Assembly: GCA_910577365.1 (NCBI GenBank)
Contig: CAJTMU010000012.1
Coordinates: 1-39,463, forward strand
Direction: 5' to 3'
Length of the DNA: 39,463 bases
Source: an uncultured Oscillospiraceae bacterium
GTDB lineage: Bacteria > Bacillota > Clostridia > Oscillospirales > Ruminococcaceae
Shown here in pieces: positions 16,285 through 23,650 of the stretch (the first letter of the stretch is position 1; every line of letters starts with the position of its first letter). Made by a program: the position numbers and the translations under genes. The notes under the pieces were generated by a model. It was not told the DNA's origin and did not search any database. It saw only the letters and a list, made by a program, of their open reading frames with translations.

Positions 16285-16817
16285 ATCCTTGTATTCTCCT
16301 TTAATTCCTTTGACATATACAAAATAAGATCGTCGTCGTTGCGGCACTCCGCGTACTGACCGCAGACGGAATTCCCATACCACACGCCGCTTCCGTCGGG
16401 AATATAGCCGCGCTTGACATACATTCTCTGAGCGCTGCCGTAGCCGCTGTGCAGACCCACGCCCAGGCATACCGTGTCGCTGTATTTTCCCGCGGCTTGC
16501 TCCGCAATATCCATCAGCCTGCCGCCAATACCGCGGCGGCGAAATTTCTCAAGCACGCCAAAATCAACTATCTCGGGAATTCCCTTGCCCGAAAAAGCTC
16601 CTCCCGCGCTCTTGTATAAATTTATGTAACCGGCTATTTCACCCCTGTATTCCGCCGCAAAAGCAACGGATCGTCCCTCGCGGCTGTCTCTCAATCTCAT
16701 TTCATATTTATCACTTGTGGAGTTCCAGCCCTGCGCAAGCTCACCCTCGACAATCCCCGCGATATCCCGCTCCTCCAGATCTCTTATAATAATTTCGCTG
16801 TCGTTATAATATTCCAT
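16281..16817 (-). CDS. GNAT family N-acetyltransferase
   Basis: A 178-residue GCN5-related acetyltransferase that would use acetyl-CoA on an unknown amine. The N-terminal IIIRDLEERDIAGIVEGE begins the fold. The cofactor loop is visible in VLEKFRRRGIGGRLMDIAEQAA (R-x-x-G-x-G/A type, near residues 95-116), followed by MYVKRGYIPDGSGVWY, the typical C-terminal strand. The ATG at 16817 follows GGAGA; the longer frame overlaps the upstream gene and is less likely. It lies in a tight run with the 91-residue gene and cdd. Confidence 0.88.
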   Translation of the reverse strand: MEYYNDSEIIIRDLEERDIAGIVEGELAQGWNSTSDKYEMRLRDSREGRSVAFAAEYRGEIAGYINLYKSAGGAFSGKGIPEIVDFGVLEKFRRRGIGGRLMDIAEQAAGKYSDTVCLGVGLHSGYGSAQRMYVKRGYIPDGSGVWYGNSVCGQYAECRNDDDLILYMSKELKENTRI

Positions 16818-16830
16818 GCCATTTCTCCAA

Positions 16831-17106
16831 TCATAACCCGTTCTCCAAAGCCGAAAAATCGCTGTAATATGCCGTAAGCCTGTAAATTCCCTTAAATTTT
16901 GACAAAACCGCCCAAACCGACTCTCCGCTTTCGTCGTCAATAATTTCAGCGATATAATCACCGCCGTATCTAAACATTCTCCGAGGAATTTCGTTATCGT
17001 GGAAATCGGTCTTGCCGAGCTTTATTTCCGTCAGGATCTCGCAATTATTTCGCTCAAAAAAGCTCGTCTCTTCCGCGGTATAAACCGTATTCAGCTTAAA
17101 CTTCAT
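16831..17106 (-). CDS. Conserved-looking small protein of unknown function (91 residues)
   Basis: A 91-residue acidic protein with no membrane segment or recognised motif. GGGAG precedes the ATG at 6 bases, and its stop lies 13 bases before the GNAT start, which supports a real cotranscribed gene. The central part (MFRYGGDYIAEIIDDESGES) looks like a beta-rich small fold. I cannot assign a family. Confidence 0.6.
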   Translation of the reverse strand: MKFKLNTVYTAEETSFFERNNCEILTEIKLGKTDFHDNEIPRRMFRYGGDYIAEIIDDESGESVWAVLSKFKGIYRLTAYYSDFSALENGL

Positions 17107-17126
17107 TATGTCTCCCGCCGTTATTT

Positions 17127-17176
17127 AAAAAAGTCGGCTAAATTCGATTTTCATCAAATCTATCCGACCGACTTTT
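17127..17176 (-). terminator. Terminator after galT
   Basis: Minus-strand arms AAAAGTCGG and CCGACTTTTTT enclose a further partly paired TCGG/CCGA loop. The U-run lies at the distal arm, just before the 91-residue gene. Expression of the following four genes would need read-through or an unseen promoter. Confidence 0.72.
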
Positions 17177-17184
17177 GATTTAAC

Positions 17185-18150
17185 TTACCTGTCACTCTCC
17201 AGGAAACGCTTGTAAGCTTCTCTAAGCTCCTGCGCAGTAGCTTCGGGAGCAGTGGGGTTGCAGTGCGCCCACGCGCCCGTTTCGCTGGAAGCGTTAAATT
17301 TCTGCTTTTCCGCGCTTCTCATAGGCGGATAGAAAGCAATGTGGAAATGATGATGCGACACATCGCCGCTGTTTACAGGCGCATTGTACATGCACATCAT
17401 ATATGGGAAATTGTACCCGAACAGGCTGTCCAGAGTTCCCGCGCTCTTGCGCACGATATCCGCAAGGTCAGAGCGCTCCTTGCCGTCAAGCTCGGAAATA
17501 TACTGAACATGCCGCTTTGCCATTATGTAGATACCATAGGGATACTCACAGAAGAACGGCAGGAACACCGTAAAGCTATCGTTCTCAAAGATAATTCTCC
17601 GACCGTCAGCCTTTTCATTTTCCAGCATATCGCAGCACAGGCACTTTCCGTTTTCCATGCTTTTGCGGTAAGCTTCGTCCTCAAGCTGCAGCTTCTTAGG
17701 TATAAAGCTGTATCCGTAAATCTGACCGTGAGGGTGAGGCATCGTAACGCCCACCACGTCGCCGCGGTTCTCAAAAATAAACACAAACTTTATTTTTTCA
17801 TCTGACCTTAGCGCGTCAAACCGCTCACACCACAAACCTACCAGTTTTTCAACATGACTCTGCGGAAGCTCCTTGAGCGTTTTGGTATGCTCTGGCGAAT
17901 AAAGTATTACCTCACACTTTCCGTATGCGGGAGCGACCTTGAAAAAGTCGTTCGCCACATCATCAGGCTCGGGTGGGGTCTGGGAAAGTGCAGGGAAATC
18001 GTTGTCATACTCCAGCACCTCATAATCCGGTACTTTTCCGCCGCTGGGGCAGAAAGGACACCAGTCTTTGGGCATCTGGGGACGATTCTGCCTGTGCGAT
18101 GCTATCATCACCCAATCATTGATCAAGGGATTCCATCTAAGCTCAGCCAT
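17185..18150 (-). CDS. galT: Galactose-1-phosphate uridylyltransferase
   Basis: GalT exchanges UMP between UDP-glucose and galactose-1-phosphate in the Leloir pathway. The 321 residues fit class I GalT. Zinc ligands are in WCPFCPSG (C31, C34), and the active-site MPHPHGQIYGY carries the histidine nucleophile near H141. The second HIT-like half has SHHHFHIAFYPP. MAELRW at 18150 is the usual family start; a GTG at 18171 is also in frame, and the ribosome site AAAGGA is rather far (12 bases) from the ATG. No galK or galE is adjacent. Confidence 0.93.
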   Translation of the reverse strand: MAELRWNPLINDWVMIASHRQNRPQMPKDWCPFCPSGGKVPDYEVLEYDNDFPALSQTPPEPDDVANDFFKVAPAYGKCEVILYSPEHTKTLKELPQSHVEKLVGLWCERFDALRSDEKIKFVFIFENRGDVVGVTMPHPHGQIYGYSFIPKKLQLEDEAYRKSMENGKCLCCDMLENEKADGRRIIFENDSFTVFLPFFCEYPYGIYIMAKRHVQYISELDGKERSDLADIVRKSAGTLDSLFGYNFPYMMCMYNAPVNSGDVSHHHFHIAFYPPMRSAEKQKFNASSETGAWAHCNPTAPEATAQELREAYKRFLESDR

Positions 18151-18240
18151 ATTCAGGATAGTTCCTTTCACAGAAATTCAGTATCGGCGTATCCGCGAAA
18201 CGACTCGCGCCATACCGCGGACACAACCGCTCTATACCGC

Positions 18241-18684
18241 TTATTCCTCGCCCTTATCCTCGGCGGTCTCCTCAACCTCGACCTCAGCTGCTTCTTCCTT
18301 TGGCTCTTCAGCTTCAACAGGACGCTCAGGCAGCTTCGCTCCGCAGTTTGGACAATAATTATTATCCCTCTTGGACTTCACGCCGCAATCGGGGCAGGAA
18401 ACTTCATTTTTATATTCGTCAATCTTCTCGCTGATCTCGTCAAGCTTTGCGTAACACTCATCAAGCTCGGCAACCAGCGCGTCGAAAGCTTCGTTGTCCT
18501 TCTCGTCGGTCTTTTTCATCTGATAGATCAATGCACCCAGCTTCTCAAACTTTGCCTTGATATCGCCGTTAATCTGCGCCTCCTTGATTTTCAGCTTGGA
18601 AACCTGCACGGCAACGTCGGTCTTCTTGCCTGCCGCCGCCGCGACATTCTTGGTAGTGTTAAATACGTCATCTAAGAAACTCAT
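18241..18684 (-). CDS. Coiled-coil protein with zinc ribbon
   Basis: A 147-residue protein. The first 95 residues are lysine/glutamate-rich and helical (KLKIKEAQINGDIKAKFEKLG), probably coiled coil. A C-terminal zinc ribbon follows with CPDCG and CPNCG pairs near 96-99 and 110-113, and the tail is very acidic. The ATG at 18684 (MSFLDD) is preceded by AAAGGAG. Such small zinc-ribbon proteins are common in Clostridia and of unknown role. A good promoter lies at 18815-18843. It is upstream of galT on the same strand with no clear terminator between. Confidence 0.78.
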   Translation of the reverse strand: MSFLDDVFNTTKNVAAAAGKKTDVAVQVSKLKIKEAQINGDIKAKFEKLGALIYQMKKTDEKDNEAFDALVAELDECYAKLDEISEKIDEYKNEVSCPDCGVKSKRDNNYCPNCGAKLPERPVEAEEPKEEAAEVEVEETAEDKGEE

Positions 18685-18814
18685 AGTAAAAACTCCTTTC
18701 AGCCGCGCCGCCACATAGCGCACACTGTCAATAGGCACCGCGTCGCGAGCGCCACATACTCACACATTTTCGCGCAAAACGAGAATTATTTCGGACGCTT
18801 TTTGCCTTGTATTC

Positions 18815-18843
18815 ATTATACCACACAACGATTTATTTTTCAA
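18815..18843 (-). promoter_or_regulatory. Promoter of the zinc-ribbon/galT transcript
   Basis: Minus-strand -35 TTGAAA (18843-18838), 17-base spacer, extended -10 TGGTATAAT with TATAAT at 18820-18815. Confidence 0.75.
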
Positions 18844-18972
18844 GGTTATTTTTGTGAAAAATTGATAAAATATCCGATATTATCAAAAAGCATAAATTTG
18901 AAATATATAAAAAAGCTTTAATTTAAGCAAATTTTAATTTGAAATTTTCCGCTTATATTGAAAGGAAAATCA

Positions 18973-19758
18973 TCATTTATCGGAGGCTATTAATCTCATT
19001 ACCGCGCCTATCGCGCATCGTATTCCCCTGTCCGTGCTGTCGCAGTTTTTATCGGGAAGACCCGCGTTGGTGCGCTCTACGTTCCACAGCGCGGTCATTA
19101 CTGCGCCCGCGCGCACCCCGCGCAGAAGAGCCACCGAGAATATAGCCGCCGATTCCATTTCGCTCGTCAGACAGCCGCAGCGAACATAGCCCTCCCAAGC
19201 CGCGTTCAGCTTTGAAGCAACCGCGGTATTGTTCGGGTCTATCTCTCCGTAAAAGTTGTCCTTGCAGTGAACTACCCCCACATGACAGCGGTTGCCGTCC
19301 TCATCAGTGGAAAGCTCGTCGCCCGCGTCCTTGAGCGCTCTCGTTACCTCAAAGTCCGCGACTGCGGGGTATCCTTCAGGGATATACTCATGACTTGTGC
19401 CCTCGCTTCTCACCGCGGCGCTCGCCACCAGCAGATCGCCGCCGACTACCTTAAGATTTATCCCTCCGCTTGTGCCTACCCTTATAAACGTATCCGCGCC
19501 GCTCTCTATAAGCTCCTCAACCGCTATCGCCGCGGACGGACCGCCTATTCCCGTAGAGCATACGCTCACCTTTACCCCGTTAAGATAACCCGTATAAACA
19601 TTATACTCACGGTTGCAGGCTATCTGCTTAGCACTGTCAAGATAATCCGCGATCAGCGGCACTCTTCCTGGGTCACCGGGCAGGATAACATACCGCCCCA
19701 CATCACCGTTCCGTATTTTAAGATGAAAACGGATATCATTTGAAATTATTGTACCCAC
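18973..19758 (-). CDS. udp: Uridine phosphorylase
   Basis: A nucleoside phosphorylase of the NP-I family that cleaves uridine with phosphate to uracil and ribose-1-phosphate. The 261 residues fit. Motifs: VILPGDPGRVPLIA (24-37) for phosphate binding, STGIGGPSAAIAVEELI (68-84), RVGTSGGIN (92-100) and SEMESAAIF (about 200-208), the uridine phosphorylase form of the ribose-binding loop. It uses a GTG start behind GAGGAGG at 8 bases. It lies 3 bases after the membrane protein gene. Purine phosphorylase activity is possible but less likely. Confidence 0.92.
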   Translation of the reverse strand: MGTIISNDIRFHLKIRNGDVGRYVILPGDPGRVPLIADYLDSAKQIACNREYNVYTGYLNGVKVSVCSTGIGGPSAAIAVEELIESGADTFIRVGTSGGINLKVVGGDLLVASAAVRSEGTSHEYIPEGYPAVADFEVTRALKDAGDELSTDEDGNRCHVGVVHCKDNFYGEIDPNNTAVASKLNAAWEGYVRCGCLTSEMESAAIFSVALLRGVRAGAVMTALWNVERTNAGLPDKNCDSTDRGIRCAIGAVMRLIASDK

Positions 19759-19761
19759 AGC

Positions 19762-20292
19762 TTAATCCTCCTCGTCCTTTGACAATATTGAGGGAGCTAT
19801 CTCCCGAGCCTTTGCTGCCTGCTTATCCAGCCATTTCGGAAGATTTATCAGCAGCATTATAACAAACGTGATAATAGTAATAAAAATGCATGGCATATAC
19901 AACACTGACGGTCCGTTGTTTTCGGGCACCTGAGCGAACATGACCTGAAAAAGGAAATATGTGACCACCGTCCCCGCCGTAGCGGCACCGTGTATACACA
20001 ACGCTATTTTTGAATGACCCAGCATAACCACAAAAGTACCGATCACATACACCGCCGACGTGGCAAGCCACATGTAAATTGCTGCTTCCTTAATTTCCGC
20101 GGACATAATTATCGAACCAAAAACACCAAGACACAGTGCGAAAATTGAAGTTAAAATCAGCTCGATTATTTTAAGTACGATAACTATTACCCTTGCCGCA
20201 CCCTCACCCTGATCCTTAACAAAGAAATAAAACGGCTCTTTTTCTGGCGTTTTTACGGATTGTTTATTGGAAAGCTTTATATTTTTTCTCAT
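19762..20292 (-). CDS. Four-helix membrane protein of unknown function
   Basis: A 176-residue integral membrane protein. After a basic, soluble N-terminus of about 33 residues there are four predicted helices: VIVIVLKIIELILTSIFAL, IYMWLATSAVYVIGTFVVML, an ALCIHGAATAGTVVTYFLF region, and FITIITFVIMLLINL. A charged tail follows. I recognise no family. GGAGG lies 12 bases before the ATG. It is cotranscribed with udp (3-base gap), which hints at a nucleoside-linked role but does not prove one. Confidence 0.75.
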   Translation of the reverse strand: MRKNIKLSNKQSVKTPEKEPFYFFVKDQGEGAARVIVIVLKIIELILTSIFALCLGVFGSIIMSAEIKEAAIYMWLATSAVYVIGTFVVMLGHSKIALCIHGAATAGTVVTYFLFQVMFAQVPENNGPSVLYMPCIFITIITFVIMLLINLPKWLDKQAAKAREIAPSILSKDEED

Positions 20293-20377
20293 ATCAAATT
20301 TCCGCCTCCAACTGGGAAGCGTCTCCTTTCGGGTTTGCGGACGATAAAATTATGCGTACCGCTGCTTTTGCATTTTT

Positions 20378-20406
20378 ATTGTAACATATATTTCCGAAAA
20401 AATCAA
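20378..20406 (-). promoter_or_regulatory. Promoter of the membrane protein/udp operon
   Basis: Minus-strand -35 TTGATT (20406-20401), 17-base spacer, extended -10 TGTTACAAT with TACAAT at 20383-20378. It is just downstream of the ANTAR gene terminator. Confidence 0.65.
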
Positions 20407-20408
20407 GT

Positions 20409-20441
20409 AAAAAAGCAAAAGCGTAATGGCGCTTTTGCTTC
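20409..20441 (-). terminator. Terminator after the ANTAR regulator gene
   Basis: Stem AAGCAAAAGCG/CGCTTTTGCTT with a 6-base loop. The minus strand continues into TTTTTT. It sits about 200 bases past the stop codon, with a repeat element between. Confidence 0.75.
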
Positions 20442-20455
20442 AAATTATATATGAA

Positions 20456-20590
20456 GTGTTGATCTAAGCTGAATTATTTAAATTTGAAATTTTCCGCGAC
20501 CTGCCTGAGCGCGCAATACTTCGCTTCGCTGCGTGTTGTGCATTCAGGCCCTCGCGAAATATTTCCTGCGTCAACGTTGCGCTGCAATAA
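20456..20590 (+). repeat. Dispersed intergenic repeat, copy B
   Basis: The clearest copy. GTGTTGATCTAAGCTGAATT is followed by ATTTAAATTTGAAATTTTCCGC, a variable palindromic centre, then CTCGCGAAATATTTCCTGCG and GCTGCAATAAATTT. The rest of the 20293-20640 gap is accounted for by the terminator and promoter next to it. Confidence 0.55.
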
Positions 20591-20640
20591 ATTTTTCAAC
20601 AAAATGCTGCAAAAACGCAAACGCGCTTTTGCCTGCTGCC

Positions 20641-21204
20641 TCAATTTATGGCACTGTATGTTCGTAATATATCTTCTGCTACCTCGCGCTGGCGGCGGCG
20701 CGAATCCATAGCCAGCTTCTGAATGTGGTTATGAGCCTGCTCCTCTGTCATATTAAGATACTGTATAAGCATGCACTTCGCGCGGTCTATCATCTTCATA
20801 TCGTCCAGCTGACCGGATAACCGTGCGTTTTCACGCTCCAGACGGAGGATATTGTCCTTTGCCTGCATGGCTATCCGCAATGTCTGTATCAAAGCGGTTT
20901 TCGGAAACGGACGCTCCAGAACATATGCGCCGGTAAAACCTATCCTGCCGCGCACGTCCTCAGCTATATCGGTTTTGGCGAGCACAATAACACAGCCTTT
21001 TGTTCTTTTTGCTGCCTCCGCCGCGTAATTAAGCCCAAATTCGCTCCTCAAAGGCGTTGAAATTATAACCGCATCAAACTCGTATAGGTCACGCTCAGCT
21101 CTCTTGTCATCAAACACGCAGAATATCTCCGCGCCAAGCTCCTCCAACGCGGAAGAAAGATTGGCGCAAAGCTCCTCAGTTTTCGCGTTAATAAAAATCT
21201 TCAT
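20641..21204 (-). CDS. ANTAR-domain response regulator (RNA-binding antiterminator type)
   Basis: A 187-residue regulator. Residues 1-115 have a receiver-like fold (MKIFINAK opening, VIISTPL, YVLERPFPKTAL), but a clear phosphoacceptor DxxxP site is missing, so it looks like a pseudo-receiver. A short coiled coil (ILRLERENARLSGQL) leads to the C-terminal ANTAR domain from about 133. ANTAR features are DRAKCMLIQYLNMTEEQAHNHIQKLAMDSR, read as two helices, then the RRQREVAEDI helix. ANTAR proteins bind paired RNA hairpins to prevent termination, often at nitrogen genes. The ATG at 21204 follows GGGAGA. It is monocistronic with its own promoter and a 5' hairpin. Confidence 0.9.
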   Translation of the reverse strand: MKIFINAKTEELCANLSSALEELGAEIFCVFDDKRAERDLYEFDAVIISTPLRSEFGLNYAAEAAKRTKGCVIVLAKTDIAEDVRGRIGFTGAYVLERPFPKTALIQTLRIAMQAKDNILRLERENARLSGQLDDMKMIDRAKCMLIQYLNMTEEQAHNHIQKLAMDSRRRQREVAEDILRTYSAIN

Positions 21205-21229
21205 GTCATTTTCTCCCGAACCCGCCCCC

Positions 21230-21255
21230 ATACCTCTATTCAATCATAGAGGTAT
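21230..21255 (-). promoter_or_regulatory. 5' hairpin on the ANTAR gene transcript
   Basis: Perfect 9-bp arms ATACCTCTA/TAGAGGTAT around 8 bases; closing one more T-A pair leaves a 6-base loop. It begins a few bases after the predicted transcription start and ends about 25 bases before the start codon. Confidence 0.65.
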
Positions 21256-21265
21256 TCTAATAATG

Positions 21266-21294
21266 ATTATAGCACTTCGACTGCTAAAAGTCAA
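21266..21294 (-). promoter_or_regulatory. Promoter of the ANTAR regulator gene
   Basis: Minus-strand -35 TTGACT (21294-21289), 17-base spacer, -10 TATAAT (21271-21266). Confidence 0.78.
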
Positions 21295-21399
21295 TAGATT
21301 TTTTGCAAGTTCTCAAAGTCTAAAATTCATTTTGATGATATTATTAACCACCATCATGTTTGTATTCAGAATTAAATAATGATTTGTGTTAGAAGTGCT

Positions 21400-21600
21400 G
21401 TACTGCCATGGATCACTTAAAAATTAAGCAGTCAAAAGCATTGAAGGCAGAAGTAAAGTGATCGCCCATGTATGAATTTCCCGCAATTCACCGTGAAAGC
21501 GCAGCCCGCAAAGCGGGCGGAGCTTTTAAGGTGGGATAGAGCAAACTGCGCTGAGTTTTGTGCAAAACTCAGCGTAGTTTGCAGCAGTTAGGGAAATTCT
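21400..21600. repeat. Second dispersed intergenic element with a 20-bp palindrome, copy 1
   Basis: About 200 bases without genes between the ANTAR regulator and gatC. The core at 21541-21582 is an almost perfect inverted repeat, GCAAACTGCGCTGAGTTTTG against CAAAACTCAGCGTAGTTTGC, with two central bases and one G-T position. A smaller GCCCGC/GCGGGC palindrome lies near 21506. The segment CAAAAGCATTGAAGGCAGAA...CGCCCA resembles CAAAGATGCTGAAAACAGAC...CGCCCA near 31110. The remaining DNA up to 21833 is AT-rich with nothing else recognised. Confidence 0.5.
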
Positions 21601-21833
21601 TTTAAATAATTAGCCTTAGGTCATCATTTCTTAAAAGCATTTCTGCTTTTTGTCAACTTATCTAAAATAGCATAAATTGTTATTAAAATCAATGCAGCAA
21701 GGCTATTAAAGAAAATATATAACACAATACATGAAATATGCAAGAAACCAATACTGATAAATTCAAAAAATTGTCTATATCTCCAAAAAAACAAAAAAAT
21801 TAATTTTTATTGACATGATTTGGCGATTATCTC

Positions 21834-21862
21834 TTGAAAAAAAAGTAAAAATAATATATAAT
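21834..21862 (+). promoter_or_regulatory. Promoter of gatCAB
   Basis: -35 TTGAAA (21834-21839), 17-base spacer, -10 TATAAT (21857-21862), about 33 bases before the gatC start. Confidence 0.7.
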
Positions 21863-21894
21863 ATACAATAGTTTATATGAAAGGAACAATTATC

Positions 21895-22179
21895 ATGGCA
21901 ATTGATACAAACACTATACGCCATCTCTGTGAGCTTAGCAAGCTGGACTATGACGAGAATGCGCTGGAAAAGGTTCGCGACGAAATGAGTGATATTATCG
22001 ACCTTATGGATACGATAAAGAGCTTTGACCTGACCTATGACGACACCAAGGACAACAACAGCATCAAATTTTCTGAGACCCGCGAGGACGCGGCTCTGCC
22101 GTCGTTCCCGACGGAAAAGCTTCTTGCGAACGCGGAGAATACGGACGGCTGCTATGTCGTGCCGAAGGTAGTGGAATAG
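21895..22179 (+). CDS. gatC: Asp/Glu-tRNA amidotransferase subunit C
   Basis: GatC stabilises the GatA subunit of the amidotransferase that converts misacylated Glu-tRNA(Gln) and Asp-tRNA(Asn). The 94 residues are the family size. IRHLCELSKLDYDENALEKV and the later DIIDLMDTIKSFD are the usual GatC helices. The C-terminal PSFPTEKLLANAENTDGCYVVPKVVE, read in two parts, is the conserved tail. The ATG at 21895 follows AAAGGA; the ATG six codons upstream contains that ribosome site and is unlikely. Confidence 0.95.
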   Translation: MAIDTNTIRHLCELSKLDYDENALEKVRDEMSDIIDLMDTIKSFDLTYDDTKDNNSIKFSETREDAALPSFPTEKLLANAENTDGCYVVPKVVE

Positions 22180-22189
22180 GAGGCGGAAA

Positions 22190-23638
22190 ATGGATATTAC
22201 ACGCGCGAAAATCCGTGAGCTGCGCAAAGCGCTGGACGAAAAGCAGATAAGCGCCGAAGAGCTTTGCGGAGAATATTTCAAGAAAATCAAGGCTGACGAC
22301 ACGAAACTGCTGTCATACATCACTGTTACCGAGGACAAGGCAAAGGAAATGGCGGCGGCGGCTCAGAAGCTGATAGACGAGGGGAAAAGCTCCGCGCTGA
22401 CGGGGATACCGCTCGCGATAAAGGACAACATCTGCGTTGAAGGAGTTCGTACCACCTGCTCCAGCAAAATGCTGGAAAACTTTGTGCCGCCTTACAACGC
22501 TACGGTCATTGAAAAGCTGAACGCCGATGGCTATGTGCTTCTGGGCAAAACAAGCATGGACGAATTTGCGATGGGCGGCTCCAACCAGACGTCCGCTTTC
22601 GCAAAGACCAAAAACCCTTACGATACGGAGCGCGTTCCCGGCGGCTCTTCGGGAGGAAGCGCCGCTGCGGTTTCCGCCTCTCTCGCGCCCGCCGCGCTCG
22701 GAAGCGATACCGGCGGCTCTATACGTCAGCCAAGCGCGTTCTGCGGAGTAACGGGTATCAAGCCCACCTACGGCAGAGTGTCCCGCTACGGGCTTGTCGC
22801 GTTCGCAAGCTCTCTTGACCAGATAGGTCCTATCTGCTCCGACGCGCGTGACTGCGCGGTTATGCTTAATGCCATATGCGGGCAGGACGCGCACGACGCT
22901 ACCTCCGCGAGGGCGGACGTTCCCGATTTCACCGCCAAGCTCGGTCAACCTGTAAAGGGCATGAAGATAGCCATGCCGAAAGAGTTTTTCTCCGACGACA
23001 TAGACAACGACGTAAAATCCGCAGTGGAAAAGGCGGCTAAATCTCTTGAAGCGCAGGGCGCGGAGCTGGTGGAATGCTCTATCCCGGGGCTTAAATACGC
23101 TATCCCAGCTTACTATCTGATAGCCTGCGCCGAGGCTGCATCCAACCTTTCGAGATTTGACGGCATAAAATACGGTTTCCGCGGCGAGGGACGCACATTT
23201 GAGGAACTTATCCGCGACAGCCGCTCAAAGGGATTCGGCGAGGAAGTAAAGCGACGCATACTGCTTGGTAACTACGCGCTTTCAAGCGGCTATTTTGACG
23301 CGTACTACAAAAAGGCGCTGGCGCTCAAGCAGGAGATCATCAAAGAATACAATGAAGTTTTTGAGCTGGCGGACGTTATACTTACCCCCACCGCCCCCAC
23401 TCCCGCGTATAAAATCGGCGCGCAGGACAACGACCCTGTAAAGATGTATATGGCGGACATCTGCACTGTTACGGTAAATATCGCGACGCTGCCGGGAATT
23501 TCCACCACCTGCGGCTACACCGCCGACGGACTGCCAATAGGAATGTCAATTATAGGTAAGCGCTTTGACGAGCAGACTATTCTGCAATGCGCGGACGCGT
23601 TCGAGCAGGGCTTCGAGCCTGTTGCTCCCAAGCTTTAA
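22190..23638 (+). CDS. gatA: Asp/Glu-tRNA amidotransferase subunit A
   Basis: GatA is the amidase subunit that releases ammonia from glutamine for tRNA amidation. The 482 residues are full length. The amidase-signature catalytic triad is visible as K78 in PLAIKDNIC, S153 in PGGSSGGSAAAV and S177 in GSDTGGSIRQP. GGAGG precedes the ATG, which follows gatC by 10 bases. Presence of gatCAB implies that glutaminyl- and/or asparaginyl-tRNA is made indirectly. Confidence 0.98.
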   Translation: MDITRAKIRELRKALDEKQISAEELCGEYFKKIKADDTKLLSYITVTEDKAKEMAAAAQKLIDEGKSSALTGIPLAIKDNICVEGVRTTCSSKMLENFVPPYNATVIEKLNADGYVLLGKTSMDEFAMGGSNQTSAFAKTKNPYDTERVPGGSSGGSAAAVSASLAPAALGSDTGGSIRQPSAFCGVTGIKPTYGRVSRYGLVAFASSLDQIGPICSDARDCAVMLNAICGQDAHDATSARADVPDFTAKLGQPVKGMKIAMPKEFFSDDIDNDVKSAVEKAAKSLEAQGAELVECSIPGLKYAIPAYYLIACAEAASNLSRFDGIKYGFRGEGRTFEELIRDSRSKGFGEEVKRRILLGNYALSSGYFDAYYKKALALKQEIIKEYNEVFELADVILTPTAPTPAYKIGAQDNDPVKMYMADICTVTVNIATLPGISTTCGYTADGLPIGMSIIGKRFDEQTILQCADAFEQGFEPVAPKL

Positions 23639-23650
23639 GGAGGTTTCGTT

